Source: Microbacterium sp. SY138
Lineage (GTDB): Bacteria > Actinomycetota > Actinomycetes > Actinomycetales > Microbacteriaceae
Assembly: GCF_039729145.1 (NCBI RefSeq)
Contig: NZ_CP155793.1
Span: 2,790,001-2,854,000 of the forward strand
Direction of reading: 5' to 3'
Length of the DNA: 64,000 bases
In this document: positions 62,971-64,000 of the stretch, piece after piece
How the letters are laid out: the number at the start of each line of letters is the position of its first letter
Position numbering within the stretch: position 1 is the first letter of the stretch
Made by a program: the position numbers and the translations under genes
The notes under the pieces: generated by a model
What the model was told of the DNA's origin: nothing
Seen by the model: only the letters and a program-made list of their open reading frames with translations
Databases searched by the model: none

Positions 62971-63846
62971 TCAACCCCCTGCCATCGTGCGGGCGATCTC
63001 GGTCGCCGAGTCCCCCGCCCTCTTCAGAACCACGGCCACCAGCGCGAGCGCCAACAGCGTGAGCACGAGCATGATCGTCGACACCGCGGCGATCTCCGGA
63101 CGCAAGCCGCTGCGCAGCGCGCTGAGCACGTAGACGGGCCACGGCGTCGTTCCCGACACCTGCACGAACGCCGACACGACCGTGTTGTCGAGGCTCAGCG
63201 TGAACGAGAGCAGGAACCCGGCGAGCACGGCCGGCATCGCGAGCGGCAGCGTGATCTTGAGGAACGTGCGCACGGGCGGCGCGTAGAGGTCGGCCGATGC
63301 CTCCTCCAGGCGGGCGTCGAGCCCGACCAGCCGCGCCCGCACGATGTACGACACGATGGCGATCGAGAACAGCGACTGCCCCACCACGAGTCTCATCGTG
63401 CCGTCGTTGAAGATGCCTATCCCGGCATCCTGCCCGAGGAACACCAGCCACGGCAGCAGCGCGACCGCGTCGACGATCTCGGGCGTGACCGACACGAGCA
63501 GCAGAAGCCCGAGGAACCACCACACCCACCTGCCGGGATTGCGTGCCATCGCGATGCCCGCCAGCGTGCCCAGCGCGGTGGCGAGCAGAGCCGCGAGCAG
63601 ACCGGTGCGCACCGACACGAGCACGGCATCGCGGATCGCGGGCTTGTTCACGATCGCGAGGAACGAGTCGAAGCCGAAGTGGTCCCAGGACACCAGCAGG
63701 CGCCCGACGTTGAACGAGTACGCGATGATCACGAGAATCGGCAGGAACAGGAACAGGAACACCAGCGCCGCCCAGATCGGCAGCACGAAGCGTCCGGCTC
63801 CCCGGCGCACGCGCGGTGCCGTCATGGCGGTCTTCGTATCGGTCAT
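62971..63846 (-). CDS. potC-like: ABC transporter permease, PotC type (spermidine/putrescine)
   Basis: 291 residues with six TM helices and the permease EAA loop EEASADLYAPPVRTFLKITLP near 195. The basic start and FLFLPILVIIAYSFN pattern are typical of PotC/YdcV. Imports a polyamine-like substrate with an outside binding protein. Overlaps the preceding permease stop by ATGA. Confidence 0.9.
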   Translation of the reverse strand: MTDTKTAMTAPRVRRGAGRFVLPIWAALVFLFLFLPILVIIAYSFNVGRLLVSWDHFGFDSFLAIVNKPAIRDAVLVSVRTGLLAALLATALGTLAGIAMARNPGRWVWWFLGLLLLVSVTPEIVDAVALLPWLVFLGQDAGIGIFNDGTMRLVVGQSLFSIAIVSYIVRARLVGLDARLEEASADLYAPPVRTFLKITLPLAMPAVLAGFLLSFTLSLDNTVVSAFVQVSGTTPWPVYVLSALRSGLRPEIAAVSTIMLVLTLLALALVAVVLKRAGDSATEIARTMAGG

Positions 63847-64000
63847 GATCCCTCCCCCAGGACGAGTCGGTTGCGTTGTCTGAGCGGCAGGGTCAGGAGC
63901 CAGAGGAGTCCGGCCGCGACCGCGATCGAGAGCATGATGACGATGATCAGCAGCACGGCCATCGCCGAGCCCAATGCCCAGTTCTGCGCGGTCTGGAACT
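63843..64000 (-). CDS. potB-like: ABC transporter permease, PotB type, C-terminal end (cut by window edge)
   Basis: Only the last 51 residues are inside the window: a TM helix (AMAVLLIIVIMLSIAVAAGL) preceded by TAQNWALGS and followed by a short basic end. Its stop overlaps the PotC start. The position, final TM helix and the QNW.LGSA motif fit PotB-type permeases. Confidence 0.75.
   Translation of the reverse strand, partial: FQTAQNWALGSAMAVLLIIVIMLSIAVAAGLLWLLTLPLRQRNRLVLGEGS

Noticed and set aside
62969..63529. N-terminal extension of the amidohydrolase frame to 63529
   Set aside because: The extension lies over the PotC gene in another frame and is not protein-like; the GTG at 62968 fits family length and operon spacing.

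Overview
The window is high-GC DNA with actinobacterial codon usage. It has a class Ib ribonucleotide reductase set in the order nrdHIEF, a MobF relaxase, DUF2637, DUF4913 and DUF6112-type conjugation proteins, and GTG starts behind GGAGG sites. I infer a Microbacteriaceae chromosome, probably Microbacterium. The species cannot be fixed from sequence alone.

Region A (1-17.6 kb) looks accessory and partly decayed. It opens with the N-terminal part of a UvrA-type ABC ATPase. A formaldehyde-centred block follows: a LuxR regulator carrying a kinase-type ATPase fold faces the RuMP pair phi-hps across a nested inverted repeat. A zinc alcohol dehydrogenase with a TetR regulator, a sarcosine-oxidase-like FAD enzyme and a formaldehyde dehydrogenase/DJ-1/monooxygenase-fold operon come next. 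Then come a LexA (SOS) box with two very small genes, two SDR genes (one cut by an IS3-family remnant), half of a CDF metal exporter, and a two-component system divergent from a FtsX/ABC exporter operon.

Region B (about 17.6-45.0 kb) is an integrative conjugative element. From the left it holds a TrwC/TraA-type relaxase-helicase, an operon of XRE repressor, ImmA/IrrE-like protease, multi-TM protein and membrane-anchored alpha/beta hydrolase, and an array of four 14-bp operators. A long rightward operon then runs ArdC-like, prim-pol, DUF2637, ParB-like, TcpC-like, peptidoglycan hydrolase, two DUF6112-like proteins, TrbL/VirB6-like, SCO6880-like, VirB4, VirD4/TraG, SSB-like and DUF4913. A small membrane protein, DprA, excisionase and tyrosine integrase close the element. 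The right end lies between the integrase start and the nrdF terminator. The left end is somewhere in 17.6-18.2 kb or further left; I found no convincing direct repeat. The short spacers inside the transfer operon carry a recurring GCGCACCT motif close to gene starts.

Region C (45-64 kb) looks like core chromosome. It has nrdHIEF with candidate NrdR and DnaA sites, an MFS transporter with a KDG-kinase-like sugar kinase, an alpha/beta hydrolase and an acyl-CoA dehydrogenase. A probable amine/beta-alanine catabolic block follows: Lrp regulator, class III aminotransferase, PucR regulator, methylmalonate-semialdehyde dehydrogenase, second class III aminotransferase. After two small genes, one of them frameshifted, a YtcJ-type amidohydrolase sits behind PotB/PotC-type permeases and runs off the right edge.

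Functionally, the left block would generate, capture and oxidise formaldehyde. The element carries its own conjugation and single-strand DNA handling set plus a candidate membrane-linked repressor/protease switch. The right block fits amine uptake and conversion to semialdehydes and acyl-CoA.
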